In this document: positions 33,585 through 41,493 of the stretch, in pieces | How positions within the stretch are numbered: the first letter of the stretch is position 1 | Layout: every line of letters begins with the position of its first letter | NCBI GenBank assembly: GCA_015066015.1 | Contig: SVPE01000001.1 | Coordinates: 62,001 to 126,000 of the forward strand | DNA from: Oscillospiraceae bacterium | Lineage (GTDB): Bacteria > Bacillota > Clostridia > Oscillospirales > Acutalibacteraceae | DNA length: 64,000 bases | Direction: 5' to 3' | Made by a program: the position numbers and the translations under genes | Notes under the pieces: generated by a model | What the model was told of the DNA's origin: nothing | Seen by the model: the letters and a program-made list of their open reading frames with translations, nothing else | Databases searched by the model: none

Positions 33585-33648
33585 AATTAACAATTCACAA
33601 TTGCCGAGGCGGATAGCCGAGGCATATAATCGCCTATGGCGATAAAAA
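33585..33648 (+). repeat. tail module (AACAATTCACAATTGC plus GCCGAGGCGGATAGCC)
   Basis: The same GCCGAGGCGGATAGCCGAGG string ends module A at 12335. A small hairpin CGCC-tat-GGCG follows. Confidence 0.6.
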
Positions 33649-33649
33649 C

Positions 33650-33837
33650 CTCACTTACCCGACCTGAGACGTTTACATCATCCGGTAGCGGATCGCGACT
33701 GTCGGGACGTAAGCTATTGAAGGCAGTCGTGAAGGGAGACCATCAACGACCGTGTGGGACACAGCATAAGAAGCGAACGGACGAGTAAAACGTATCTGAA
33801 ATCACTTTGTACGTGAGCATCAGCCTGAAGCCCCTCA
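33650..33837 (+). mobile_element. probable 3' remnant of a TnpB (IS200/IS605) gene with omega-RNA-like end
   Basis: One plus-strand frame, broken by stops, reads RIATVGT, then T-V-W-D-T-A, E-A-N-G-R-V-K-R and E-H-Q-P-E-A-P-Q. This resembles the variable C-terminal tail of clostridial TnpB proteins (TVGT..., ...ACG-D-R-V, ...EAP). The DNA ends in GAAGCCCCTCAAG, like the start of the conserved 3' hairpin of such elements, but the returning strand of that hairpin is missing. No tnpA or upstream tnpB is present, so this is at most a fragment. Confidence 0.4.
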
Positions 33838-33846
33838 AGTAGTAAT

Positions 33847-33940
33847 ATTAATTTTCCGTAAAGTAGGAATTACAGCTTGTACATTACTGTAATAATACCG
33901 ATAACCGACCGCCATATCAAAACAGTGACGGAAAATTAAT
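33847..33940. repeat. nested inverted repeat, 13-bp outer arms
   Basis: ATTAATTTTCCGT (33847-33859) and ACGGAAAATTAAT (33928-33940) are perfect inverted arms. Inside, ATTACAG/CTGTAAT (33869-33893) forms a second stem. Confidence 0.8.
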
Positions 33941-33979
33941 CGCCACTGCGGCCCTCCACCCGTAAAAAGCGTATTTTTG

Positions 33980-34009
33980 CTTACTTTTGCTACAATCGGC
34001 AAAAGTAAG
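33980..34009. repeat. perfect 11-bp hairpin
   Basis: CTTACTTTTGC / GCAAAAGTAAG with an 8-base loop. No T-tract, so not a clear terminator. Confidence 0.7.
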
Positions 34010-34030
34010 AGGCCCACGCGGCCTTGAAGC

Positions 34031-34086
34031 GTTCCGGGGAAGGATGAGGCGGTGAGTCACTTTGTAAAGGCCGCCCGAAAGTCAGC
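34031..34086 (+). repeat. repeat C, copy 1
   Basis: GTTCCGGGGAAGGATGAGGC ... CTTTGTAAAGGCCGCCCG. A second copy lies at 38091. Both sit beside module A. Confidence 0.75.
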
Positions 34087-34097
34087 AATGCCTGCGA

Positions 34098-34171
34098 TTT
34101 TGAATGCAGAATTGCGGTCGCGGACAGGTTAACGCTCTTCTGAAAGCGTTACTCCGCAGAGTCGGTTTCAC
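34098..34171 (+). repeat. dispersed repeat module A, copy 4 (short)
   Basis: TTTTGAATGCAGAATTGCGG, TCGCGGACAGGTTAACGCTC and ACTCCGCAGAGTCGGTTTC. Confidence 0.8.
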
Positions 34172-34292
34172 CATCAAAAAAACAAACCACACATCAAAAT
34201 TAAGAATAAAAATTTCATATTTCGTACCTTTTTCTGCAAACTATATCTGTAAGAGGATGTATTCTTTTATAAAAAGCAGATGAGGTGACACT

Positions 34293-34478
34293 ATGAATAA
34301 GAAAGATTTATGGGACAGATTTATCCGTACGGGGAAAATTTCCGATTACCTTGAGTACCGCAGAGCGGAGAGCTTTCCCGAAGACGATATAGAGGCAGCA
34401 GACGAGTTTTTCGTTGACTGTCCCAACGGAGAGGACTATAAATATGACAATGAGGACGGACGGTATAGTAATCCGTGA
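34293..34478 (+). CDS. yqzL: YqzL-like small protein
   Basis: 61 residues. The N-terminus W-D-R-F-I-R-T-G-K-I-S-D-Y-L-E-Y-R matches the short YqzL family pattern (W-x-x-F-x-x-T-G-x-I-x-x-Y-L-x-Y/F), and its place between era and recO is the conserved YqzL position. Function is unknown. The C-terminal acidic tail is longer than usual and its last 35 bases overlap the recO start. Ribosome site GATGAGGTGACACT. Confidence 0.75.
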   Translation: MNKKDLWDRFIRTGKISDYLEYRRAESFPEDDIEAADEFFVDCPNGEDYKYDNEDGRYSNP

Positions 34479-35190
34479 ACAGAATACCGGTGATCAGGAC
34501 AGACTTATTACTGTCCTGACTAAGGAAAAGGGCATAATAAAAGCCTTTGTAAACGGTGGAAGAAACCCGAAGAACAAGAACGTTTCTTCTACGGGCTTGC
34601 TTTGCTATTCCGATTTTTCGGTGGAAAAAACAAAAAAAGACGTCTGTTTCATAAAGGAAGCAACATCAAAAAAGGTGTTTTTTTCTCTCAGACAGGATAT
34701 TACCGTCCTTTCCCTTGCACAGTACCTTGCCGAGCTTGTTTACGAGCTTGCTCCGCGGGAGGAAGAGGCAGGGGAGTTTTTGCCTTTGATGCTCAACAGT
34801 CTCCACCTGCTTTCAAAGGGCGAAAAGGACAGGGGGCTTATAAAGACCGTTGCCGAGCTTCGTATGCTTTCGCTGTCGGGCTATATGCCACAGCTTGTTT
34901 CGTGTAAGAAGTGCGGCGTATTTGAAAGCGAAAAAATGTACCTTGATATACTGACGGGTGAGCTTTTCTGTGAGAATTGCCGTACTGCAGGCAGACTTTA
35001 TGAAATGAACGCAGGTATGGTGCGGGCAATGAGACACATATGCCTGAGTGAACCGTCAAAGATTTTCAGCTTTTCCCTGCCACAGCCGAGTCTTGTTGCC
35101 CTTGGCGAAATATCGGAAAAATACCTTCTCGGCATAACAAACAGACGCTTTAAAACACTTTCATTTTACAAAACCATGACAGAATTTTAA
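34444..35190 (+). CDS. recO: DNA repair protein RecO
   Basis: 248 residues from the ATG at 34444, 8 bases after GGAGAGG; a second ATG at 34450 is also possible. The N-terminal OB fold shows DGIVIREQNTGDQDRLITVL. The central zinc finger is CKKCG...CENC. The C-terminal helical region follows. RecO loads RecA on SSB-coated DNA with RecR. It overlaps yqzL, which points to translational coupling. Confidence 0.94.
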   Translation: MTMRTDGIVIREQNTGDQDRLITVLTKEKGIIKAFVNGGRNPKNKNVSSTGLLCYSDFSVEKTKKDVCFIKEATSKKVFFSLRQDITVLSLAQYLAELVYELAPREEEAGEFLPLMLNSLHLLSKGEKDRGLIKTVAELRMLSLSGYMPQLVSCKKCGVFESEKMYLDILTGELFCENCRTAGRLYEMNAGMVRAMRHICLSEPSKIFSFSLPQPSLVALGEISEKYLLGITNRRFKTLSFYKTMTEF

Positions 35191-35211
35191 TCCGAAGGGA
35201 TGTGACTGACC

Positions 35212-37608
35212 TTGAATAAACACCATAAAGCCCTTGAGCTTGATAAAATTCTCAGCCGACTTGCCTCTTTTACAAGCTGCGAGGATGCAAGATACGAGGC
35301 GGAAAATCTTACTCCCGAAGTAAATCTCAGCCTTGCGAGGGTGCTTCTTCAGCAGACCGATGACGCATATATGCTGATGGCAAAATTCGGCGCTCCCTCC
35401 TTTGGCGGACTGAAGAATATAAATAACGCCTTAAGCCGTGCAAATGCAGGCAGTGTGCTTAATATGAGAGAGCTTCTCGACGTTGCAGAGGTGCTTCGTG
35501 TCATACGCTCTCTGAGTGAGTGGAAAAACCGTAACAGCGGTGTCACAACCTCTATTGATACATATTTCTACTCGCTTATGCCCAACAAGTACCTCGAGGA
35601 CAAAATCACAACGGCTATTATCAGCGAGGACGAAATGAGCGACAACGCCTCGCCCGCACTTTACGATATAAGAAGAAAAATACGTGTTGCCTCCTCAAAG
35701 GTGCGCGACAGTCTTGATAAGCTGACCCGTTCAGTGCATTTTCAGAAATTCCTGAGAGACTCTATCGTAACCATGCGTAACGGCAGATACGTTGTGCCCG
35801 TCAAGGCAGAGCACAGAGGTGAGGTTAACGGACTTGTCCACGACACCTCCTCAAGCGGTGCAACGGTATTTATCGAGCCTGCCGCCGTTGTCGAGGCCAA
35901 CAACGAAATCAAGGTGCTTCAGAGCAGGGAAAGAGAGGAAATCGAAAGAATTCTCTACGAGCTTTCCGTTGAAGCAGGCTCATTTTACCAGGGAATAAAA
36001 AGCTCCTATGAATGTGCCGTCGAGCTTAACCTGATTTTTGCAAAGGCAAAGCTTGCCTACGATATGAAGGCAACTATGCCCATACTCAACGACAGCGGAA
36101 TAATCAATCTTAAGGGTGCAAGGCATCCTCTTATCGACCCGAAAAAGGTCGTTGCGACGGATATCCGCCTCGGCAAGGATTTCGATACACTTATCATCAC
36201 GGGCCCGAATACAGGCGGTAAAACTGTTTCTATCAAGACCGTAGGTCTGCTTTCGCTTATGGCTATGTGCGGCCTTATGCTGCCTGTAAAGGATCAGAGC
36301 GAGATTTCCGTTTTCGATAACATTCTTGCCGACATCGGTGACGAGCAGAGCATCGAGCAGAGTCTTTCAACCTTCTCGTCCCATATGGTGAATATTATTG
36401 ATATCATGGACAAGGCTGACGAAAAAAGTCTCGTGCTTATCGACGAATTAGGCGCAGGCACAGACCCCATTGAGGGTGCTGCTCTTGCAATCTCAATACT
36501 TGAAAGGCTTCACGAAAAGGGAGCCAAAATTGCGGCTACGACTCACTATGCTGAGCTTAAGGCCTACGCCCTTGAAACATACGGCATCGAAAACGGCAGC
36601 TGCGAATTCGACGTTGAATCCTTAAGACCCACTTACCGTCTTCTCATAGGTACACCCGGTCGCTCAAATGCCTTCGCGATTTCCTTAAGGCTGGGTATGG
36701 GTCAGGAGGTTATCGAAAGGGCGAAGCAGCTCGTTTCCAAGGACAGCGCACAGTTTGAAAACGTACTGGAAAACCTTGAGCAGAGCCGCCAGGATTTTGA
36801 AAAACAAAGAGAGGCCGCTGAGGCTCTCAAGGCAGAGGCCGAAAAAGAAAAGGCAGAGGCAAGAAGGCTCAAGGAGAGCATCGATGAGCTTCGCAGAAAG
36901 GAGCTTGAAAAGGCACAGAATCAGGCTGTCAAAATCGTTGAGCAGGCAAAGCGAAGTGCTATGGCACTTACCGCCGAGCTTGAGCAGCTCAAAAAGGAAA
37001 GCGCAAAAAATGCCGACAAGGCCGAAATGCTCCGCCGTGCAAAGCAGATGATGAAAAAGGGCTTTGCCGATTTTGACGACATCACAAATCCCGTTGTTGC
37101 CGCCGTTATCGAGGATGAAAACTATGTGCTTCCCAGAGAGCTTAAAGTCGGTGACGAGGTCCTTGTTGCCGATATGGGCAAGACTGCGACGGTTACTGCC
37201 CTCAGGGACAGAAAGGGCAACGTTGAGGTTATGGCAGGCATAATGAAGATGCGAACTCCCGAAAGCAACCTTCGACTTATTGAAAAGTCAAAGCAGAATA
37301 CGGGTAAATCAAAGCCCCGTAATGTACCCAACAGGACAGAGCATGTTTTCTCACCGGGCACAGAGGCACAGACACGCTGTGACCTCAGGGGTATGAATGT
37401 CGAAGAGGGTGTTATCGAGGTTGACCGTTACATCGACCGGGCGCTCCGTCTGGGACTCGGTGAAATCACTGTAATTCACGGCAAGGGTACGGGCGTACTC
37501 AGAAAGGGCATACACGAATACCTGAGAAAAAACCGTTATGTAAAATCCTTCCGACTGGGCGTTTACGGTGAGGGTGAGACAGGAGTTACGGTTGTGACGC
37601 TGAAGTAA
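35212..37608 (+). CDS. mutS2: endonuclease MutS2
   Basis: 798 residues, the normal MutS2 length. A TTG start at 35212 follows GAAGGGATGTGACTGACC. Core motifs: ITGPNTGGKTVSIKTVG (Walker A), LVLIDELGAGTDP (Walker B) and TTHYAELKAYA. A long charged helical arm (about residues 515-600) precedes a C-terminal Smr nuclease domain with DLRGMNVEEG and VIHGKGTGVLRKGIHEYLR. MutS2 suppresses recombination and, in Bacillus, splits collided ribosomes. The terminator at 37747 lies within the downstream repeat. Confidence 0.96.
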   Translation: MNKHHKALELDKILSRLASFTSCEDARYEAENLTPEVNLSLARVLLQQTDDAYMLMAKFGAPSFGGLKNINNALSRANAGSVLNMRELLDVAEVLRVIRSLSEWKNRNSGVTTSIDTYFYSLMPNKYLEDKITTAIISEDEMSDNASPALYDIRRKIRVASSKVRDSLDKLTRSVHFQKFLRDSIVTMRNGRYVVPVKAEHRGEVNGLVHDTSSSGATVFIEPAAVVEANNEIKVLQSREREEIERILYELSVEAGSFYQGIKSSYECAVELNLIFAKAKLAYDMKATMPILNDSGIINLKGARHPLIDPKKVVATDIRLGKDFDTLIITGPNTGGKTVSIKTVGLLSLMAMCGLMLPVKDQSEISVFDNILADIGDEQSIEQSLSTFSSHMVNIIDIMDKADEKSLVLIDELGAGTDPIEGAALAISILERLHEKGAKIAATTHYAELKAYALETYGIENGSCEFDVESLRPTYRLLIGTPGRSNAFAISLRLGMGQEVIERAKQLVSKDSAQFENVLENLEQSRQDFEKQREAAEALKAEAEKEKAEARRLKESIDELRRKELEKAQNQAVKIVEQAKRSAMALTAELEQLKKESAKNADKAEMLRRAKQMMKKGFADFDDITNPVVAAVIEDENYVLPRELKVGDEVLVADMGKTATVTALRDRKGNVEVMAGIMKMRTPESNLRLIEKSKQNTGKSKPRNVPNRTEHVFSPGTEAQTRCDLRGMNVEEGVIEVDRYIDRALRLGLGEITVIHGKGTGVLRKGIHEYLRKNRYVKSFRLGVYGEGETGVTVVTLK

Positions 37609-37645
37609 CGACATATAAGTGCATAGTGCGGAAACTACAATAGCC

Positions 37646-37746
37646 TTTTGAATGCAGAATTGCGGTCGCGGTCAGGTTAACGCTCCGGTGAAAGCGGTCT
37701 TTGCGGCACTGTTTTTGAGATAGAGGCAAACCGGTTGATTATAAAA
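37646..37746 (+). repeat. dispersed repeat module A, copy 5
   Basis: TTTTGAATGCAGAATTGCGG, TCGCGGTCAGGTTAACGCTC and GTTGATTATAAAAGTCGGGG, nearly parallel to copy 2. Confidence 0.8.
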
Positions 37747-37783
37747 GTCGGGGTACGGGTAACCGTTTCTCCGGCTTTTTTTG
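37747..37783 (+). terminator. intrinsic terminator embedded in the repeat block after mutS2
   Basis: Same hairpin as 14878 (GTCGGGGTACGG-GTAA-CCGTTTCTCCGGC), followed by TTTTTTT. Confidence 0.75.
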
Positions 37784-37839
37784 TGTCCTACGGAAATGAT
37801 CGGGCAGTTTTTTTGGGTAGTTTGGGGCGAAGGGGAGAT

Positions 37840-37958
37840 GCGGGGAGGCGCTTTGGCTTTCCCTCAGGCAAGCCAAAGGCACACAGAAAAACAGCTTCCG
37901 TTATCGGGGAAGCGGTTTTTCTGTGTGTGACGCGCCTGCGGCGCGTCCGCCTCCCCGC
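37840..37958. repeat. cloverleaf nested palindrome, copy 5
   Basis: Closing stem GCGGGGAGGCG/CGCCTCCCCGC and the same three arms as copy 1, with one mismatch each in arms 1 and 2. Confidence 0.9.
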
Positions 37959-37965
37959 TACGGCG

Positions 37966-38090
37966 TAATTCACAATTGCGGTCGCGGGTGAGTTAACGCT
38001 TTGCTGAAGGCGAGACTGAGCAGAGTTGGTTTTGAGTTAGAGGTTAAAATGTTGATTACAATTCTGCCGAGGCGGATAGCTGACACTAGC
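37966..38090 (+). repeat. dispersed repeat module A, copy 6 (AATTCACAATTGCGGTCGCGGG entry)
   Basis: Starts AATTCACAATTGCGG, then GTTAACGCTTTGCTGAAGGC, AGCAGAGTTGGTTTTGAG and ATTCTGCCGAGGCGGATAGC. Confidence 0.75.
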
Positions 38091-38157
38091 GCGCCTCGGA
38101 GTGTTCCGGGGAAGGATGAGGCGTTGAATTGCTTTGTAAAGGCTGCCCGGAAGTCAC
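38091..38157 (+). repeat. repeat C, copy 2
   Basis: GTTCCGGGGAAGGATGAGGC ... CTTTGTAAAGGCTGCCCGGA. One frame of both copies reads V-P-G-K-D-E-A, then F-V-K-A-A-R-K-S. Confidence 0.75.
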
Positions 38158-38186
38158 CGGTCAGCAGCCGGACAAAAACGGTTCTA

Positions 38187-38214
38187 TTGCATTACGGTAA
38201 AAAAGTGTTATAAT
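38187..38214 (+). promoter_or_regulatory. sigma-A promoter for the RCC1-like gene
   Basis: TTGCAT, 16 bases, TATAAT, 34 bases before the GTG start. Confidence 0.6.
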
Positions 38215-38248
38215 TAAAAGGTAATATAAAGCAAAAGGTGGCGATACT

Positions 38249-39422
38249 GTGTCAAAAAAGAAAATAAAAGCGGTAAGTGCAGGCGGGTACCATGCACTGA
38301 TACTTACTGAGGACGGAGTCGTATACGGTGCAGGGGATATTCCCGTATCGGGAAAACACTACGAAGCACCCGTCAAAATGCTTGAGGGGGTAAAAGCTGC
38401 AGCTGCAGGTCTCAATTACAGTATTTTCCTTATGAAAAATGGCGATATACTTGTAAAGGGAGAGCTTCAGGGAGTGAATATGGACGAGCCCTTTGACGGC
38501 AGAATTTTTCATATTGCGGATGCGGTTGAGGTTTATGCCTCACCTCTTGCCGATGCCTTCTGGGTCAGGGACAAAAATGACAGACTGTTTGCTTTTGGCT
38601 GTAATTATGAAAATGTAACAGGAGAATTCCGCGGGATTTTCAAACCCAGGATAAAAGAATCAGTTTATGACAATGACTTTATGCAGGTGAAATTTGAGCA
38701 TAAGGATGTTGATAATTTTTACGGTCAGCACGGCACAAAGACAATTGACCTTGATTCCATGGGCTACAGACTGTCACGCAAGCCACAGGGCAGAAAGGCT
38801 TACGATCAGCTGATAAACTATATGAAAAAAGATAACGAAGAATATCACAGATCTGAGAAAATTTACGGAAGGGGTAATGTATTCAAATCCACCAGTCCGG
38901 AAAAAGCCAAGGGTATCAGAGTGATAACAGGCAAAAACTCATATATATTCTTTTACATTTGATTTTCACATTGTGCATATTAACAATTTTTATTATGAGC
39001 CCGTTGAGTGTGACTTTCCGCATTATCCTTTTGACTGCTATTCGGGAAGTGCACCGCTGATTATAGTTGAAGGCTTCGGAGCAGGTGCGCCTACAGACGA
39101 AAATTACAAAAAGGCTGTTCAGCTCTGGCCTGATGCTCTGACTCAATGGTCTACTGCAAATATACTTGATTTTGGCTCTGTCCCCACGGGTGTGGGCATG
39201 AAAGAGTCAATGCTGTGGTATTTTCTGAGTGATAACGGAGAGCTTAAGTTCCTCAACAGAGTCAAAGAAAACACTTTAAAGCTTGTTGCAAAGGGAGTTG
39301 CTGACTTTTCGGCAAGTTCAAATGTGTCCGTAATGCTCACTGATGATAACAGGGTTTTCTGCGATTTCTCAAGGACTGTTCAGATTGGCATAGCGCCCAA
39401 AAAAGAGTTTGTTGTTGTTTAA
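38249..39422 (+). pseudogene. RCC1-repeat beta-propeller-like protein, frameshifted
   Basis: A GTG start at 38249 behind AAAAGGTGGCGATACT opens a frame that stops at 38962 (237 codons). It begins IKAVSAGGYHALILTEDGVV and continues with VKAAAAGLNYSIFLMKNGDI, both RCC1-type blades. The reading continues in another frame to 39422, ending with V-K-E-N-T-L-K-L-V-A-K-G-V-A-D-F-S-A-S-S-N, then VSVMLTDDNRVFCD, again an RCC1-type blade. Removing one T from the TTT at 38958-38960 would join them as one protein of about 390 residues. Either the gene is broken or the read has an error. It lacks a signal peptide. Confidence 0.7.
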
Positions 39423-39477
39423 ATGTCAGCAAGGGCAATAATCTGTAACTTAATTTGTTTGCCCTGTTGTTAATCTC

Positions 39478-39506
39478 TTGATTTTTCTCACACACTGTGC
39501 TATAAT
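39478..39506 (+). promoter_or_regulatory. sigma-A promoter for the CNNM/CorC-like gene
   Basis: TTGATT, 17 bases, TATAAT. Confidence 0.75.
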
Positions 39507-39569
39507 TATAAATCGTTATATCCCACGGATATACAGTATTTTTCAATTTTGAAAGGAGATCAATCCAAA

Positions 39570-40925
39570 ATGGATGACCCCGGCAGTCTAATTTTTAACA
39601 TTGTTTTACTGTTCGTACTTATTTTAGTCAACGCCTTTTTCGCAATGAGCGAAATTGCAATCATTTCCCTTAACGACAATATGATTGACAAGCAGGCAGA
39701 AGACGGCAACAAAAAAGCGCAGAAGGTCAAGAAGCTGACAGAAAATCCCAGCAACTTCCTTTCTACCATTCAGATAGGTGTTACCCTCGCAGGCTTTCTT
39801 ACCTCAGCGAGCGCGTCAACCACCTTTGCCGCTATGCTGACCGACGCGATTTTATCAATCAGTCCTTCTATGGAGGGCTTCAAGGATGTTATCGAAGGCG
39901 CATCTGTTGTCATCATCACCCTTATTATGTCTTACTTCTCACTTGTTCTCGGTGAGCTTGCACCCAAGAGAATCGGTATGCAGAAGCCCGAAAAAATCGC
40001 CTTCAGGGTTGTGGGCGTTCTTCTTGTTGTAAAGAAGGTCTGTTCACCCTTTGTAAAGATTCTTTCACTTTCGACAAACGCTGTTGTAAGGGTTCTCGGC
40101 TTTGACCCTAACGCTGACGAAGAGGTTGTAACCGAGGAAGAAATCCGTATGATGGTTGACGTCGGCGAGGAAAAGGGTGTTATCGAAAACCTTCAGAAGG
40201 AAATGATAAACAATATCTTTGAATTTGACGATATCGATGTTTCCGATGTTATGACTCACAGAACGGATATGGTTGCTGTTGAGGACACAGACTCTCTTGA
40301 GGAGGTTGTTAACCTCTCAATGGAGCACGGCTACTCAAGAATCCCTGTTTATCACGAGGATCAGGATAATATTATCGGTGTCATTTACATTAAGGATCTT
40401 CTTCAGTATGTATCAAAGGCTCTGCCCGAGGATAAAACTCCCACAGATGTTATGCGACCTGCGTACTATGTGCCCTTCAGCAAAAACTGCGGTAAGCTCT
40501 TCAGTGAAATGAGCGAAGAAAGAGTACAGATGGCGGTTGTTGTAGACGAATACGGCGGCACGGCGGGTATTGTCACTATGGAAGACCTTGTAGAAGAAAT
40601 TATGGGCAACATCCGCGACGAATACGATGACGAGGAAGAAGAAATCGTAGAAGAAAGTGAAAACGTTTTCACCGTTGACGGCACCGCCTATATCGAAGAG
40701 GTAAATGAGCTTGTCGGTGAAATCATTCCCGAAGGCGAGTACGATACACTCGGTGGCTTTATTATAAGTCAGCTCGGCTTCCTTCCCAAGGACGGAGAAA
40801 TGAACGAGGTTGTTTTTGAAAATCTCAGGTTTACCATTCTCAACGTTGAGGAGCGAAGAATAGGCAAGGTAAGGGTAGAGATTTCTCCCCCTCAGCCCGA
40901 CCCGGACGAGGCAGGCTCTCGGTAA
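39570..40925 (+). CDS. CNNM/HlyC-CorC family membrane protein with CBS domains
   Basis: 451 residues from the ATG at 39570. An N-terminal DUF21 membrane domain (residues about 8-185, four hydrophobic segments, NAFFAMSEIAIISLN) is followed by a CBS pair (VMTHRTDMVAV, GYSRIPVYHEDQDNIIGV, DEYGGTAGIVTMEDLVEEIMG). An acidic linker leads to a CorC_HlyC domain (F-T-V-D-G-T-A-Y, YDTLGGFI). These proteins are linked to magnesium or sodium transport and are often mislabelled hemolysins. Its own promoter and a strong terminator (41002) make it a single-gene unit. Confidence 0.92.
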   Translation: MDDPGSLIFNIVLLFVLILVNAFFAMSEIAIISLNDNMIDKQAEDGNKKAQKVKKLTENPSNFLSTIQIGVTLAGFLTSASASTTFAAMLTDAILSISPSMEGFKDVIEGASVVIITLIMSYFSLVLGELAPKRIGMQKPEKIAFRVVGVLLVVKKVCSPFVKILSLSTNAVVRVLGFDPNADEEVVTEEEIRMMVDVGEEKGVIENLQKEMINNIFEFDDIDVSDVMTHRTDMVAVEDTDSLEEVVNLSMEHGYSRIPVYHEDQDNIIGVIYIKDLLQYVSKALPEDKTPTDVMRPAYYVPFSKNCGKLFSEMSEERVQMAVVVDEYGGTAGIVTMEDLVEEIMGNIRDEYDDEEEEIVEESENVFTVDGTAYIEEVNELVGEIIPEGEYDTLGGFIISQLGFLPKDGEMNEVVFENLRFTILNVEERRIGKVRVEISPPQPDPDEAGSR

Positions 40926-41001
40926 GTGCACAGGAACGTATATGCCGGTATAAACAGTATGAAGATATTGTTTGCTTAAAGGTTAATTAAGTATAATACA
41001 G

Positions 41002-41037
41002 AAAAATCGGTAAAACATCGAGTTTTGCCGATTTTTT
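41002..41037 (+). terminator. intrinsic terminator after the CNNM/CorC gene
   Basis: AAAAATCGGTAAAAC-atcga-GTTTTGCCGATTTTTT, nearly perfect. Confidence 0.9.
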
Positions 41038-41130
41038 CATATATCGCAGCTTCGTACCAAATCCGCAAAAAAGCATTTTCACAGCCTTCAGTGCCCGTCG
41101 GCTTTTTACTTCTTTTATAGTGTGGGGTGG

Positions 41131-41285
41131 CTGAGCCCCGCGGCTACGCCGCGGGGCAATTGCGCGGGGCGGTCAATGCCGCCGCAGGCGGCATTGCATA
41201 TCGGGAGCACAGCTCCCGATATGGCGCAGCGGAGCGTAGCTCCGCTGCGCGCCTCCCCGCGCCCTGCAATGCGCCCGGTGCATTG
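41131..41285. repeat. five-hairpin palindrome cluster containing a cloverleaf-like core (41162-41262)
   Basis: Hairpin GCCCCGCGGC-TAC-GCCGCGGGGC is followed by the core: closing stem GCGCGGGG/CCCCGCGC around AATGCCGCC-GCA-GGCGGCATT, ATATCGGGAGC-ACA-GCTCCCGATAT and GCGCAGCGGAGC-GTA-GCTCCGCTGCGC. GCAATGC/GCATTGC follows. The plan matches the cloverleaf family but the arms share no primary sequence with copy 1. Confidence 0.85.
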
Positions 41286-41386
41286 CCTTGGCAGAGCCTT
41301 AAGTTATAAGATAATACCTGTCAGATTGCCGTCAAAGCTTCTGTATTCCGTTTTCTATGTGTATTACTCCAGGAGACGAAGCAATG

Positions 41387-41422
41387 AAAAAACGGTCAGG
41401 ATTCGATGTCCTGACCGTTTTT
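41387..41422. terminator. strong hairpin with T-tracts on both sides
   Basis: AAAACGGTCAGGA-ttcgatg-TCCTGACCGTTTT with A and T runs, so it can end transcription in both directions. Confidence 0.75.
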
Positions 41423-41456
41423 ATCTTTTGATTGTTGCTTTGTCTTTAGGGAAAAT

Positions 41457-41482
41457 CAAAGCCGCAGATTAAATCTGCGGCC
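41457..41482 (-). terminator. hairpin after the polysaccharide deacetylase gene
   Basis: GCCGCAGATT-TA-AATCTGCGGC, with TTTGATTTT following on the minus strand. Confidence 0.6.
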
Positions 41483-41493
41483 TATGTTTGAAT

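Noticed and set aside
33835-34017. 60-codon minus-strand frame in the era-yqzL spacer
   Set aside because: It runs through the nested inverted repeats, has no ribosome site and no protein-like features.
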